Assembly (NCBI RefSeq): GCF_003672135.1 | Contig: NC_039511.1 | Location: 7,342,464 to 7,406,463 of the forward strand | Direction: 5' to 3' | DNA length: 64,000 bases | From: Ooceraea biroi | Taxonomy: Eukaryota; Arthropoda; Insecta; Hymenoptera; Formicidae | Part shown: in pieces, positions 52,836-64,000 of the stretch | How positions within the stretch are numbered: position 1 is the stretch's first letter | How the letters are laid out: each line of letters starts with the position of its first letter | Program-made: the position numbers and the translations under genes | Notes under the pieces: generated by a model | What the model saw: only the letters and a program-made list of their open reading frames with translations | Told to the model about the DNA's origin: nothing | Database searches by the model: none

Positions 52836-54541
52836 CAAAATTACCTTTTTAAAAAAAGATACAAAAAAGGCGCCAAGTATACGCGCGCGAAAAAAAAAAG
52901 AACTACAAACGTAATGATATCAAACCATTGCGCCAACTATAAAAATGGGTATTTATGCAAATCAGAAAATCTATTATTTTATTATTAAGTATACAACATC
53001 CTATTCCAATCCAAGCGTTGTTTTAATTCTCTTTAAATATTATTATAGTATTTTTTCACAAAAATGTATGAAATCTTCAAATTGCGCCAAGTGCAGAGAG
53101 AATTTATCGAAAATTAATTATTGTACTATTTAAAAAACTCAAGCGGTAGTATTGTTCTCAATTAGAAAGAGAATATATGTATATATTGTTTTGAAAAATT
53201 ATTGTTGTACTACTTTTAAAAAATAAAAAGTGATACATATCTTTTTATTGTCACTCTTCCTCTTCCAATCCAAGTGGTAGTAGTTTTCATTTATCACTTG
53301 GATTTTAATTTGTTTAAATTCTAATGGAAGGAATAGAAAACGTAATAGAAAAGAATAAAAGAGGTTACAGTACAAAATGTAAAAAAAACAATATTTAGGT
53401 AGTGCAAAAAACTTGGCGCTGCTAGACCTCGCTACCGCCCCTTAACGCACGCATGCACTTTATATAAAACCTCAAGCTGCTCGTTCAGATATAAAACTGA
53501 AATCCAAGAAATTTTACGCATGCATAAGCGCTTATTATATTATTATATATAAAACTTAAATCTAATCTAAATTTGACAAACAGCTTACATTTAATGATGA
53601 AAGATAGATAGATGATAGATAGATGGAGAGAGAGAGAGAGAACATACACACCTACTATTATACCCAGTTTCTTCATATCTCTCAATAGCTATCTTCCAGA
53701 TAACTAAAAATTTGTTTTCTTTATTGAAACCTCTGATTACGTATTTAACGGATAGCTATTTTTCATACTACTCACTTTTGACACAAAGTGTCTAGAATGT
53801 TATTATAAATTACCATATTCTGTCAGGTTACAAAGGTGAAGAAAACTGATTCTACGAGATATCTTTTGGATAAAGTTATCAAGAGGTGAAGAAATTGGGC
53901 CTTAAACGATGAAAGAGAGAAAAGCATTTCTCGTATTACTCGGTCTAGCAGCGCCAAGTTTTTTGCACTAACTAACTATTGTTTTTTTTACATTTTGTAC
54001 TGTAACCTCTTTTATTCTTTTCTATTACGTTTTCTATTCCTTCCATTAGAATTCAAACAAATTAAAATCCAAGTTATAAATGAAAACTACTACCACTTGG
54101 ATTGGAAGAGGAAGAGTGACAATAAAAAGATATGTATCACTTTTTATTTTTTAAAAGTAGTACAACAATAATTTTTCAAAACAATATATACATATATTCT
54201 CTTTCTAATTGAGAACAATACTACCGCTTGAGTTTTTTAAATAGTACAATAATTAATTTTCGATAAATTCTCTCTGCACTTGGCGCAATTTGAAGATTTC
54301 ATACATTTTTGTGAAAAAATACTATAATAATATTTAAAGAGAATTAAAACAACGCTTGGATTGGAATAGGATGTTGTATACTTAATAATAAAATAATAGA
54401 TTTTCTGATTTGCATAAATACCCATTTTTATAGTTGGCGCAATGGTTTGATATCATTACTTTTGTAGTTCTTTTTTTTTTCGCGCGCGTATACTTGGCGC
54501 CTTTTTTGTATCTTTTTTTAAAAAGGTAATTTTGTTGTGAT
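52836..54541. repeat. 1.7-kb foldback element
   Basis: Arms 52836-53430 and 53941-54541 are inverted copies, from CACAACAAAATTACC to CTTGGCGCTGCTAGACC. The central 510 bp are unique and include a GATA/GAGA microsatellite near 53606-53640. Identical 62-codon frames on both arms are mirror images and are unlikely to be genes. Confidence 0.9.
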
Positions 54542-54781
54542 ATCATTACTTTTGTAGTTTTTTTTCTTCGTTTTATTAACGGCATTAATAACATTTATTA
54601 TCAGCAAAATGATATTTCGCACTAAATTATTAGTTACTTACTTTATTACAGTATAATTTTGCAACTATGCAACACTTCTTTTACTCTCACCAACCCGGTA
54701 TGGGCGCAAAGCGACCTTGTATCCTTGTATATATACGGGCGCAAAGCGATCCTTGTATATATACGGGAGCTAATATATACT

Positions 54782-55720
54782 TTATGTGCTATCAAGTTTT
54801 TGTAAGAATAATATATAAATATCTTTAGCACCTCTAGGCCATTGTCTTTTTTTAATTTGTGCATCATCAACTTCAGTCCAATTACTAGACATTCCTTCTC
54901 TACATATACTCGTGTAATGACCATCCTCAATACATAAACCACTATGAAATATAGCATTCATAAGCTTATACGTTTGTCCAGCTATTAAAACTTTAGTTGT
55001 AGGAATAGTACATTAAATAATATAATTAAATAGTATATTAAATTTACGTATTGCTTTCACCATTTTATCATCTTGAAATGAAAATAATACTAAAAGAATA
55101 ATAACTATATCTTTCGTTACTGTTAATTCGGTCTTAAACAAAATATCATTTTCTGTACACTGTTCGCATGACCCATCAGATTCACACCAATGTGAAACTG
55201 TAACATTTAATAAATCATTAAGAGTATAGCTTTTTTTCCCAAATTGTTAATAGGTATTGAAATAACTACATCGTTACAAGTAAATTCCTTTGTATAATCA
55301 CAAGATTTACATCGACTAGTAGAAGTTACTTGATGCTCTACCAGTTGTCTTATACAATCATATTTAGTTAACAGGATTGTAAGAAACTCAAACACATCAC
55401 GTTTTACAATTATTGAAAACGGTTCTCCTAAATATTGCCGTACTGCATATGTATTCAAATTGCACATTCCATTTTCATATCGATGCATCAACATTCTTAA
55501 AACATCTGATTTATTACACTTCACCAATTGTTTTCTAATAGGACTTAAATGCATTAGACATTGTAATGCTGCATTTGCATAACACGAAACATTGTGTGTA
55601 GTTTGTAAACCATGTAAAACCCAAGCACCATTTTGCCGTAATTTTTGATTTTTATTTTGACAATTCTCTTGAATTGAAGCAATTACTTTTGACAATGCCC
55701 ATGGAACATCTTTCACTTTG
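54782..55720 (-). pseudogene. USP-type deubiquitinase domain (peptidase C19) of the Helitron
   Basis: The Cys box GLQTTHNVSCYANAALQC (near 55640-55590) has the catalytic Cys after N.S. A zinc-type CKSC pair follows. Near 54900 the His box CIEDGHYTSICREGMSSNWT is followed by EVDDAQIKKRQWPRGAKD and YILFLQK, the classic USP C-terminus, ending at TAA 54782-54784. A single-base change in an A7 run (about 55234) shifts the frame, and there is a stop near 55018. Family members remove ubiquitin from proteins. Here the domain directly follows the helicase in the same frame, so it is probably part of the same protein. Confidence 0.75.
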
Positions 55721-57495
55721 CGATAGCGTTCTTTTGCAACAGTAATTATTTCTGCTTCTGGTTTGTACTTATTTCTTAGTCGATTATATTCCCTAATAGC
55801 TTTTTCATCAGCTGTTACTGACGAAGGATCATAGTTAATTAAATGCAACCCTTCTAGAGACGTTACTCGTGATAATGCAACATAAACTTGACCGCAATTA
55901 AATATAGAGTTGCCTATGTCCATGATAGCACTTTGTAAGCTCAATCCTTGACTTTTATGAATGGTGATTTCATAACTCAGACACAATGGAAATTGTTTTC
56001 TAGTAACAAACGCTCTATCCACCACTTCAAATTTAACGCTCACTCTTTCAATTAAATATTCTAATCCTGATGGTAAAAGAAGCTTTATTTTTTCTACATC
56101 ATCGGTAGACGTATCTTGTACAACTGATATTACCTTAGCTATTGTACCATTCACAAGACCTAAAGTAGCATCAATATTACGCCTTATCATAACTTTTGCT
56201 CCAATCTTAATTGCAATTTCTTTTTAAAGTCCAGTTTTAGAATTATCATCATCATTATTCGATAATACTTTTGATACTTTCTTTCTCACATATGGTATAC
56301 AGTCAATCGTGTCTTTGGCAATTAATAATATCTCTTTCGAAGCAATGCGGTTTAACATTGCAGCATTAAGAACATCACACATATGACGAGTAGGCAATAA
56401 ACAAACAACGTCCAACAGAAAATCATTAATAAAATTACGTAATTCGGTTAATCTTGATTTAAAAGAATCACCTTTAAACGATATTTTTCTATTTTCAAGA
56501 ATCTCGCAATCAGACTTTGTCAATAAACCAATACGAATTCTTGACAACAACTGTCGATAAGAGTCATTCCCTTGCTGACGCATATTGATCGTTAACTCAT
56601 CATAATCAAATAATGTAGTCCATAAATTAACAGCAGTTAAAGAACCCACATATTTATTAATTTTGTCATTTGGTAATCGTACAAAAATAGGATCTTCATG
56701 TACAGGAGGTAATTGAAGCAGATCGCCAAATAAAAGAATGTGCTTTCGACCGAACCAACCGTCTTCACAATCGTTAGTATTAAATATTTCAGACAATCGA
56801 AGATGTATGTACATTAAAGTCAAATTAAATATCATTGACACTTCATCAATCACAAAAAGAACAACATCCTTGAGATCTGCTCGTAAAACTTTTAACACAT
56901 GATCAGGCAATTGTTTATAGTTTGTAGTAAGACTATGTTCAACAGGTAATTAAAGCAATCTATGAACTGTCAAACCGTCTACATTAAACGCTGCTATGCC
57001 AGTAGGTGCCGCTACAGCGGTATCTTTGAGATATCATTTTATCCAACACTTAATTGTTTTAATTAAGAAACTCTTTCCAGTTCCACCTTCTCCGCTAACA
57101 TACAATCGTAATATCGAATTATCTGACCTTACAGTATCAATGACTCTATCGAATATTCTTTTCTGATCCGTATTTAATTTTGCTATCATTTGAGACACAT
57201 TAATTTTGTCATCTATTTTATTGCCAAGATCTCTAAAATCTTGCATTGCTTCACCAGCTTCTATATTTTGAACGCCTATCGGATTGTCAGGGTCATCCTG
57301 AGACACGTTTTTTTGGAATTCTTCATATAATTGCCGAACTAACTTTTGCGCAGTTTCAAATGCTTTTTTTAATTCTTCTAGCTTTTCATGGTATTGCAAT
57401 GCCTGCGTAAGATGTAGTTTTACTTTATGAAATGATTCCGCATAAATATTACAACTATCTCTAAGATCCTCCAATTTCCACCATGGTTTAAACAT
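55721..57495 (-). pseudogene. PIF1-type helicase domain of the Helitron
   Basis: Walker A SGEGGTGKSFLIKT (near 57080), VVLFVIDEVSMIF (Walker B, near 56860), FGDLLQLPPV, a TINMRQQG block and the C-terminal FPLCLSYEITIHKSQGLSLQ and GQVYVALSRVTSLEGLHLI are all visible. This 5'-3' helicase unwinds DNA during rolling-circle transposition. A frameshift near 57033, a TAA near 56950 and another shift near 56222 break it. Confidence 0.92.
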
Positions 57496-57599
57496 AAGCA
57501 GTAATGAAAAGAAATATTCTTCCGGTCGATTATTAACATTATGTCTATAATGATTAATAAGATATCCACGTTGTCGCCTTTTAAGGTAATGACTATTAT

Positions 57600-59155
57600 C
57601 TATTTTATAGTATTCAATAATATTATTTCGCGGTTCGATTGTCGTGATATCATACCTTGTGCGAATTCATAAAGAGACACAGATTCTAATTCTTCCGGTT
57701 TATTCGGATAATAATTATCTATTAAAGATGGATAAAATATATCTGTAGAATCATCATCAAGAGCTTCAATTTCTTTACGATTTTTTAATTTCCTCTGCCG
57801 TATTAAATTAACATCTAACCACTTAATCGTCGTATTTCGATCAGTGCCATATAAAGGAATACCTAGCAATGTATCAGCAGCTTCAGGAGCCCCACATTCT
57901 CTACTGCTTATGGATCGTAAAGCAAAATTCCAAAGAACACTTGCCAATGATTTATTTTTATCATTCTTACAATCCGCAAGATCAAAATCAGATAACTCAC
58001 TTTTCGCTGCTTTATTCAAATATTTGGTAACGTACCAAGTGAGCAATGTCGACTTTTCACCAATAAATTGTATATCCATATTTCCTTCCTATGCAGTAAG
58101 AATAGCAGGATTATAATCATTAATATCGACTTCATTATTTGTTCGAGGAAGATCGTACAATCTGCTTTTATGTTTTAATTGTTTTCTACCTGCTATTGCA
58201 GTTGGCACATCTCTCATATTTACTGTTTCAGTAATGGGACGAGGAAATCCAAACCGACACCTACGAACAACTTTACGTCCTACTTTTTAGAACGTAGACA
58301 ATAATCATTATGTTTGCGTCGTTGATGCGTATCAACGCGTCTGTACAATAGTAGTGAAATATTTTTACCTGGCATTTTGCAGCTTATGTATTGTGAAATA
58401 AATTTAGAAATTTCTTGAATAGAAGATTCACCGAAAATCGGTGCATCTGTAATCCAAATTATTAAATGAAAATGTTGTATACATCTACCTTGATATTCTC
58501 GTCGCCAAAAATAGTGTTTCACTTCACCAATCGAACAATCTTTGGAACAAAGAAAATCAAGCATTGCCCGAAATTTATTATCAAGAAATCTCGACGTTGA
58601 TACAGTATCTTTAGCAACAAGTGCACTGGTATTCAATGAGGAGTTTTGCCATCCATTTACTTCACGAATATATTCACCTAAATCATCCCATAGCCATTTA
58701 CTAGGACTTAATGTTAGAAACCATGTCGCAGGTCCGTAATGTTGTGTCATGCAAGACAAATCACTTCTCGGTCTACGCCAATATTGTTCCGTATTTCGAA
58801 GTGAAGAAAATATTGTATTTAAGTCGGACTCCAAAATGTCTTTCGACATAGCCTCTAAATACTCCGCAGCCGTGTAACGAATCCGTGGATTAGTTATATT
58901 CAGTTTATAATAAATTCCACGACGTAACTGACGAATAATCACCTTATTTAACTCATAAAACAAGTATTGTTGATTTACTCTAAATTGTGGATGCCTAGAC
59001 GTCAAACGACATTTAACATATTCATGTTCCTGAAGTTTCTGCGGTCTAGTTTCATCACATTCTCCATTACAACCAAGTGGGAATAAATCTGGAAAACACA
59101 TCAAATCCAAATTTTTTTCCCGATTATCCAAGGGTGAATCCTGAATTGGTAACAC
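57600..59155 (-). pseudogene. Helitron Rep (HUH endonuclease) domain
   Basis: The first part (59155-58280) starts in a PDLFPLGCNGE block, typical of the Helitron-like N-terminal domain, and includes TWFLTLSPSKWLWDDL and the HUH-type motif RCIQHFHLIIWI (near 58470). The second part (58079-57600) carries the catalytic Tyr pair in LTWYVTKYLNKA (near 58035). The frame is broken between 58280 and 58080. Rep nicks one strand and forms a covalent Tyr link during transposition. Confidence 0.9.
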
Positions 59156-59205
59156 TTGATATAAGGTACTCGCACTTTGATTTTCTTTATTTGCATGTAG
59201 AGGAA

Positions 59206-60297
59206 CTATAGTAAACTGCTCGTAATAACTATCATCTTTATCTTTTGAGACAGCATTGCTTTGCGTTGGTCATCTAATGTAACTTGTACATCATGTTTCA
59301 TCTCTTGCATATGTAATTCTAAATTATTTACCGATTCACATTTGTTCCTAAATGAAACTCTTGTATCATTTTCTGTTTGTTCCATTTCAAATTCCATATT
59401 GTCCAAATTCCCCAAAAATAGGTTATCGTGAGTTTCGGGCAGTACAATTTTAGAATATAAAGGATTATTATTTTTTAACCGTATTAGAGCTTCAAATACT
59501 TTTTTAATATCCACTAAATCTTCCCAGATAATTTTTGATTTAGTTGGAACATTTCGAAGTAAAATAAATTCGTGAGTTAGGTTTATTGGATCAGTGTTAG
59601 AATATAATTTATTTAAAGTTTGTTGTAAAGGAAGTGGTAAATGAAATGTTCTACCTTTAACTTTTTGTATCTTCTGTCTTTCAGGTATTTTTTTATTAAT
59701 AACTGTTCCCATTTTAACAACAGTTTGAAAAGCTTTAGCTCTTTGTAAAAGCAACTTCTCAAAATCATGAAGAGACGATATTACCTCAGGTACATCATGT
59801 ACAGAGAGATTATTTAGAATGCAGTAAGCAGGCATCAAACCGCTACAAAATTTCCGATCACAATAATGACATATATATTGCGGATTGATTTTTTGTTGCT
59901 CTACATATGCCATCAAATCTTTCCAAATTGGATTAGTTCTTGCTTTTTTAAGTTCACTAAGTTTAGAAACACTTCTTTTATAACAAAGTCTCTCACACGA
60001 TATACAAATATACCGCGGTGTGTCCAGTGAACGTTTTTTCAAAACCGTAAATGCATTATGATATTTAGAAATAATATCATCATCACTCAAAATTATTCCA
60101 GTTTGCTTATGCTTGTACATATCTAGTTTTTCTTGTGCTGAAGTTACAATTTCATTTAATATATTCAAATCAGCAGAATATAATACTTCGTCCAAATACA
60201 ACAATTTTTGATAAAAATTCTTAAGTTGATACATAAAACGTTTAATATTTCTTACTTTGGGGAAATGAGGCGATAATAACTGCATTGAAACTAACAT
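59206..60297 (-). pseudogene. Cys-rich N-terminal region of the Helitron protein
   Basis: A 363-codon frame with two zinc-finger-like blocks, YICISCERLCYKRS and YICHYCDRKFCSG, followed by FEKLLLQRAKAFQTVVKMG and HLPLPLQQTLNKLYSNTD. This layout is common just upstream of Helitron Rep domains. The frame shifts near 59206. It probably binds DNA. Confidence 0.8.
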
Positions 60298-60301
60298 CGC
60301 T

Positions 60302-60845
60302 TTACAAAGATTTAATTAAATCAATATAACAGCTATGCGTATGGCCCAATTTATCATTTGAAGTTTTCACAGTACATTCATAAATATTGTGCATAAGTTT
60401 TGATACGTTCTTTAAAGTACATGTATGTATAGCTTCTAGAAATTTTTGATATCGATCAATTAGAAGCGGATTGTTAATTTTACATAAAGAATTGCACAAC
60501 CACCATTTTTTTGCCCTTCCCTCCATCAAGGGTAATCTATTTTCAGTCTGTCCTTTCATATTTTTTATTAGAGGCTCCCTTATATTGACTTTAGATGAAA
60601 TTATATCGTGATAAATCGAATCAACAAAATAATTTTCGGACGAAGCTGTATGTCTAGATATGCCACACAGTGCACATAATTTGTCATCAACTGTAGAACA
60701 TTCTGCAACAACAGTCAAACATGTTTCTGATTTGTTTTTAAGCAGAGTTAACATTTTCTGTATATTACGAATATTACAGTCTCTTAGATGCATACACCAG
60801 CTTATGACTTTTTCAACTTTTAATCGTTTTTCAATATAACCTTTG
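60302..60845 (-). pseudogene. Helitron N-terminal region, distal of the foldback insertion
   Basis: The frame continues the Helitron protein upstream of the Cys-rich region: KVEKVISWCMHLRDCNIR, CALCGISRHTASSENYF, EGRAKKWWLCNSLCKINN. The coding resumes on the other side of the foldback at 61999 (NILDKLNIT-like segment). Function is unknown. Confidence 0.7.
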
Positions 60846-61992
60846 CGGTAAATATATACAATAACGGACCCAGCCCCGATGACCTTGACCGTGACATATA
60901 TTATAGAAGTCACTCTCCTGAGTGACCTTCAAAAGGTTTTAGCCGTCGCTCGTTGTTTATTAAAAAGTTATTAACAAAAAAAGTTTAATTTCCCACGAAT
61001 TTTTAGCTGTCCACGTGAAGCAAGAACATGATATTGACATATATTACAAAGGTCACCTTCCCGAATAACCCGCACTAGGTTTTAGTTGTCGATCGTTGTT
61101 TATGAAAAAGTTATTAACAAAAGAAATTTCGAAAATATAGTAGTTATTTTGAATATCGAAAGATATAAACGACGAATATGTATATGAACGAAGAAAGGAA
61201 AGTCATTTAAAGCAGTGAATTGTTAACATATACATAGAATAGTTTCTTTTAATATAAGTACAAAGTATTCTTCACTTTAACCAAAAGCACAAACAGTTAA
61301 ATACAAAGTATTTTCTTCTTTAACTTAACCTAGCTTAACCCAACCTAACCTGGTTAGGTTATATTTTCCGAAACTGGAGCCCCGGACACATACGCTCGTT
61401 TTCAGCCCGCTTCGCGGGAGGGCGGGGGGAGGGGCTTTGCCCTCCCCCGCTGGGGCCAGTGTAACAGATTTCACCGTGCAGATTTTTATCACCTGGTACA
61501 CGCCACGGATCCCAGCGGAGGGAGGGGCAAAGCCCCTTCCTCCCGCCCTCCCGCGAAGCGGGCTGAAAACGAGCGTATGTGTCCAGGGCTCCAGTTTCGG
61601 AAAATATAACCTAATCCAAACCTATTTCTAATTTAAAGCTAAAATTCCATCACATATACTCTTTCATAAACGTATATGGTATCGTAAAATTATGCTTTAT
61701 TCATTAAACATTTTTGTTAATAACTTTTTATCAAACAACGAGCGAAGTGTGAAACCTAGTGCGGGTTATTCAGGAAGGTGACCTATGTAATATATGTCAA
61801 ACTCAAATCCTTGATTCTCGTAGACAGCTGAAAATTCGTGCAAAATTATTAAACTTCTTTTGTTAATAACTTTTTAATAAACAACGAGCGACGGCTAAAA
61901 CCTCTTGAAGGTCACTCAGGGAGGTGATCTATACAATATATGTCAAGGTCAAGGTCATTGAGGCTGGGTCCGTTATTGTATATATTTACCAT
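60846..61992. mobile_element. Foldback element copy B inside the Helitron
   Basis: GGTAAATATATACAATAACGG at the left pairs with CCGTTATTGTATATATTTACC at the right. CTTTGC flanks both sides (60840-60845, 61993-61998), a 6-bp target duplication. The Helitron frame is continuous across the site when one copy is counted. Internally it has CCTAA-type runs (about 61328-61360) and facing GC-rich blocks like copy A. Confidence 0.88.
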
Positions 61993-62282
61993 CTTTGCTG
62001 CAATCTGTAATATTGAGCTTGTCTAAAATATTTTTTACGAATACTTCCGGAGAATCGCGAATTTTTATAAAATTACTCGCTCGAATTTTGACATATTTTT
62101 TACAAATATTTTCGGCAATATGATTTTTATTTTCAAGTATCGAATTAGACTTTCTTTTCTGATAATATCGCTTATTATAAAGCTACTTACGATCAGAAGA
62201 TAAATCTTTTTGTCTTTCTCGTTCACGCTCAGAATTTATGAAATAACGTTGTCGTTTTTGCGCACGTCCTTTTACTAAATTC

Positions 62283-62575
62283 TTGTTATATCGACGCCGC
62301 TTTTCTGCATGATTATTCTCTAAATTTGTTCATATCGACGCCGCTGTTCAGCACGATTATTCTTTAAATTCTGTTCATATCGATGCCGCTGTTGAGCACG
62401 ATTATTCTCTAAATCCTGTTCATATCGACGCAGCTTTTGAGAACGATTATTCTCTAAATCCTGTTCATATCGATGCCGCTGTTTAACGATTATTCTCTAA
62501 ATCCTGTTCATATCGATGCCTCTTTTCGGCACGATTATATTCTAAATTCTGTATATACTGCTGTTTCCTCTTAGC
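62283..62575 (-). repeat. 45-bp minisatellite encoding charged 15-residue repeats
   Basis: At least five units of the form GATTATTCTCTAAATCCTGT TCATATCGATGCCGC (written in two parts) occur. Translated, they give repeats such as NRAEKRHRYEQDLEN. Two units are 43 bp or similar and shift the frame. The repeats lie between the protease-like domain and the Helitron N-terminus. Confidence 0.85.
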
Positions 62576-63291
62576 ATAATTATTTTCCAACTTATGCATA
62601 CATTGCTGAGAATTTTGATTTTCTTTTAATTGATTTAATATGTCATGTTCCTTTTCATATTGGCGTTTTATACGTATACGGGCCGCTTCAACTTCTCTTG
62701 TTCTTATTACTGCTAATAGAAGTACTCTCTGAGGAACACCATATTGGTCATCTTGAGGAAAATATTCAATTATATTTGATTCAAATATTTTTATCAAATG
62801 TGAACGCATTAAGGTATGATCATATTTTACTTTTTCTGGTTTAATATTGAACAACAATGAGATTGCAAAAGCAATTGCGAAAACACCGCAATCGTTACCA
62901 TTTGGTTAATGTTACACAACAGGAAATTTAACAGAATACTTGTGAAAGGGATATGTTGGAAACAATCGCTTTAAAAATTTTTATGGTCACCATGCAATGT
63001 TTTCTTATTTAACGAGTCATAAATGTATAAGTTTTTTCTGTCATAATAACTACATACCCGATGTCCATCTGATGAATCTGGACCTGACGAACTATATAAT
63101 ATCTGTATATGTTTACTATTTTCAGGTACAGGTTGAATTTGATTCAAAAAATATACTCGCCATGTTTCGACAGGTCTATAATTTGAATACTTTCTTAAAA
63201 GATGATTAAAATGTTCCATATGCAAATCAGTCAACCATTCACCTTCGACAATTATACATTTTTGCTCAGTTGATAAAATTTGTTCAGCCAT
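62483..63291 (-). pseudogene. Ulp1-like cysteine protease (peptidase C48) at the Helitron N-terminus
   Basis: ATG 63289-63291 starts MAEQILSTEQKCIIVEGEWL. The catalytic His lies in SSDGHRVCSYYD, the Asp in YIYDSLNKK, and, after a frameshift near 62973 and two TAA codons near 62905, the Cys in GNDCGVFAIAFAISLL. This His-Asp-Cys order with NDCGVFA is that of SUMO-protease-like C48 domains. A basic, coiled tail leads into the minisatellite-coded repeats. Such domains are known in some transposons, but their role there is unclear. Confidence 0.78.
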
Positions 63292-63815
63292 TTTGTATAA
63301 TTATTGCACAAATTAGTATGTAAATAATATAAAATATATATCCTCTCTCTTAATAACTATTTGTTGTAAGATAAGCGAAGAATGTAGCCAGTACTATACT
63401 CAATGCTTTATAATTGTCTATAATATTCAGTAATTTTAATAACAATAATACAAGGCGTCTAAGCCAAGAGTCAGCGCTAAAAGCAGCCGATTGTTTATTG
63501 CAGCGCTTATGGCAGCCGAGACCCAGCGCCAGAGAGCAGCCGCTATAATTTTATTATTATACGTTTTGAACGTGTAACCTGTAAATAAAAATATTTATTC
63601 ATTATTAATTCATTGCAATCCATGATATCATATTATATTAAAATACATTTAATTTATACAATACCTGTACTATGTAATCTCAATTGGATTGGATATGTCA
63701 CACAGACAATGGCAGTCACAGACAACGGCAGTTTGTCTTTGGTTTGGTTCAACTACAAAAAAATAGCGGCTATAACAACTCAGCAACATAAGTGTCTATA
63801 TCACATGCATTTTCT
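63292..63815. other. Helitron 5' flank, no gene
   Basis: A GC-richer patch with repeated CAGCGC/GCAGCCG motifs lies at 63465-63545. No recognisable coding frame. The Helitron 5' end should lie here or beyond. Confidence 0.4.
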
Positions 63816-63935
63816 ATATACAAATGTATGTATGTATGTATGTATGTATATATATATATATATATAAATGTATGTATGTATGTATGTGTATATATATATG
63901 TATATATATAAATGTATGTATGTATAACAAATATA
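63816..63935. repeat. (TATG)n/(TA)n microsatellite
   Basis: Runs of ATGT and TATA alternate between 63816 and 63935, with AAATGTATGTATG recurring three times. Confidence 0.9.
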
Positions 63936-64000
63936 ATAATGTTATGTATCTTCTATACTCTTAAGAGTTAATTTATAACCACTTGGAATTTCACTTTGCT

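Larger units (their letters stand above)
54782..63291 (-). mobile_element. Helitron coding region, decayed
   Basis: In coding order: Ulp1-like protease domain, charged 15-residue repeats, N-terminal region (with a 1.1-kb foldback inserted), a Cys-rich region, the HUH Rep endonuclease, a PIF1-type helicase and a USP-type deubiquitinase. This is a rolling-circle transposon protein of unusual size (about 2,400 residues if continuous, an inference). Stops and frameshifts occur in every section. The Helitron ends (TC and CTRR with a hairpin) could not be located. Confidence 0.85.

Noticed and set aside
52945..54425. Two identical 62-codon genes
   Set aside because: Again mirror images in the arms of a foldback element; no coding features.
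1..64000. CRISPR array or bacterial operon structure
   Set aside because: No regular spacer-repeat arrays. The repeats seen are microsatellites, minisatellites and transposon ends, and introns and Pol II promoters point to a eukaryote.

Overview
The window is repeat-rich animal DNA, almost certainly from an arthropod and probably an insect. Spliceosomal introns of 62-106 bp, TATA plus TCAGT core promoters, CCTAA/TTAGG-type runs and a dense mix of Polinton, Tc1/mariner, Transib, Penelope-like and Helitron sequences all fit this. A hymenopteran (ant-like) source is my inference from resemblance to families I know; it is not proven here. I see no convincing single-copy host gene.

Region 1 (538-16516) is one GC-rich Polinton/Maverick (adintovirus-like) element. 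It has long terminal inverted repeats starting AG and a 6-bp target duplication with one mismatch. It carries a protein-primed DNA polymerase B, a retroviral-type integrase with chromodomain, an A32-like packaging ATPase, a PLA2/pX-like virion protein, an adenain-like protease, minor and major capsid proteins and several conserved unknowns. Polymerase and integrase genes converge. The ATPase and PLA2 genes diverge from a shared promoter region. Most genes carry frameshifts, stops or insertions, so this copy is decayed. The minor capsid gene and the 181-codon unknown gene remain open. Two genes appear to contain introns. The terminal repeats hold clusters of motifs resembling cellular transcription-factor sites.

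Region 2 (16517-42700) is a nest of transposons. Three related elements (19109-23774, 25619-27163, 28236-34560) begin TGTTACGTCC or a close variant, end with its complement, have 4-bp target duplications, and carry a Ser/Pro-rich gene whose start codon seems split by an intron. Two of them sit inside an older mariner-like element with 290-bp inverted ends (24338-35310). A RAG1-like Transib element (36537-39470), whose ends begin with the CACAGTG heptamer, sits inside another mariner. A further classic 1.3-kb mariner follows.

Region 3 (42700-54600) is dominated by large palindromes: an inverted duplication of a decayed Penelope-like element, foldback elements with TTAGG-like runs, MITEs and microsatellites.

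Region 4 (54782-63291, minus strand) is a decayed Helitron coding for a very large Rep-helicase protein. It is bracketed by a Ulp1-like cysteine protease at its N-terminal end and a USP-type deubiquitinase at its C-terminal end. A foldback element is inserted in it with a 6-bp target duplication. A second fragment of the same Helitron opens the window at 1-327.
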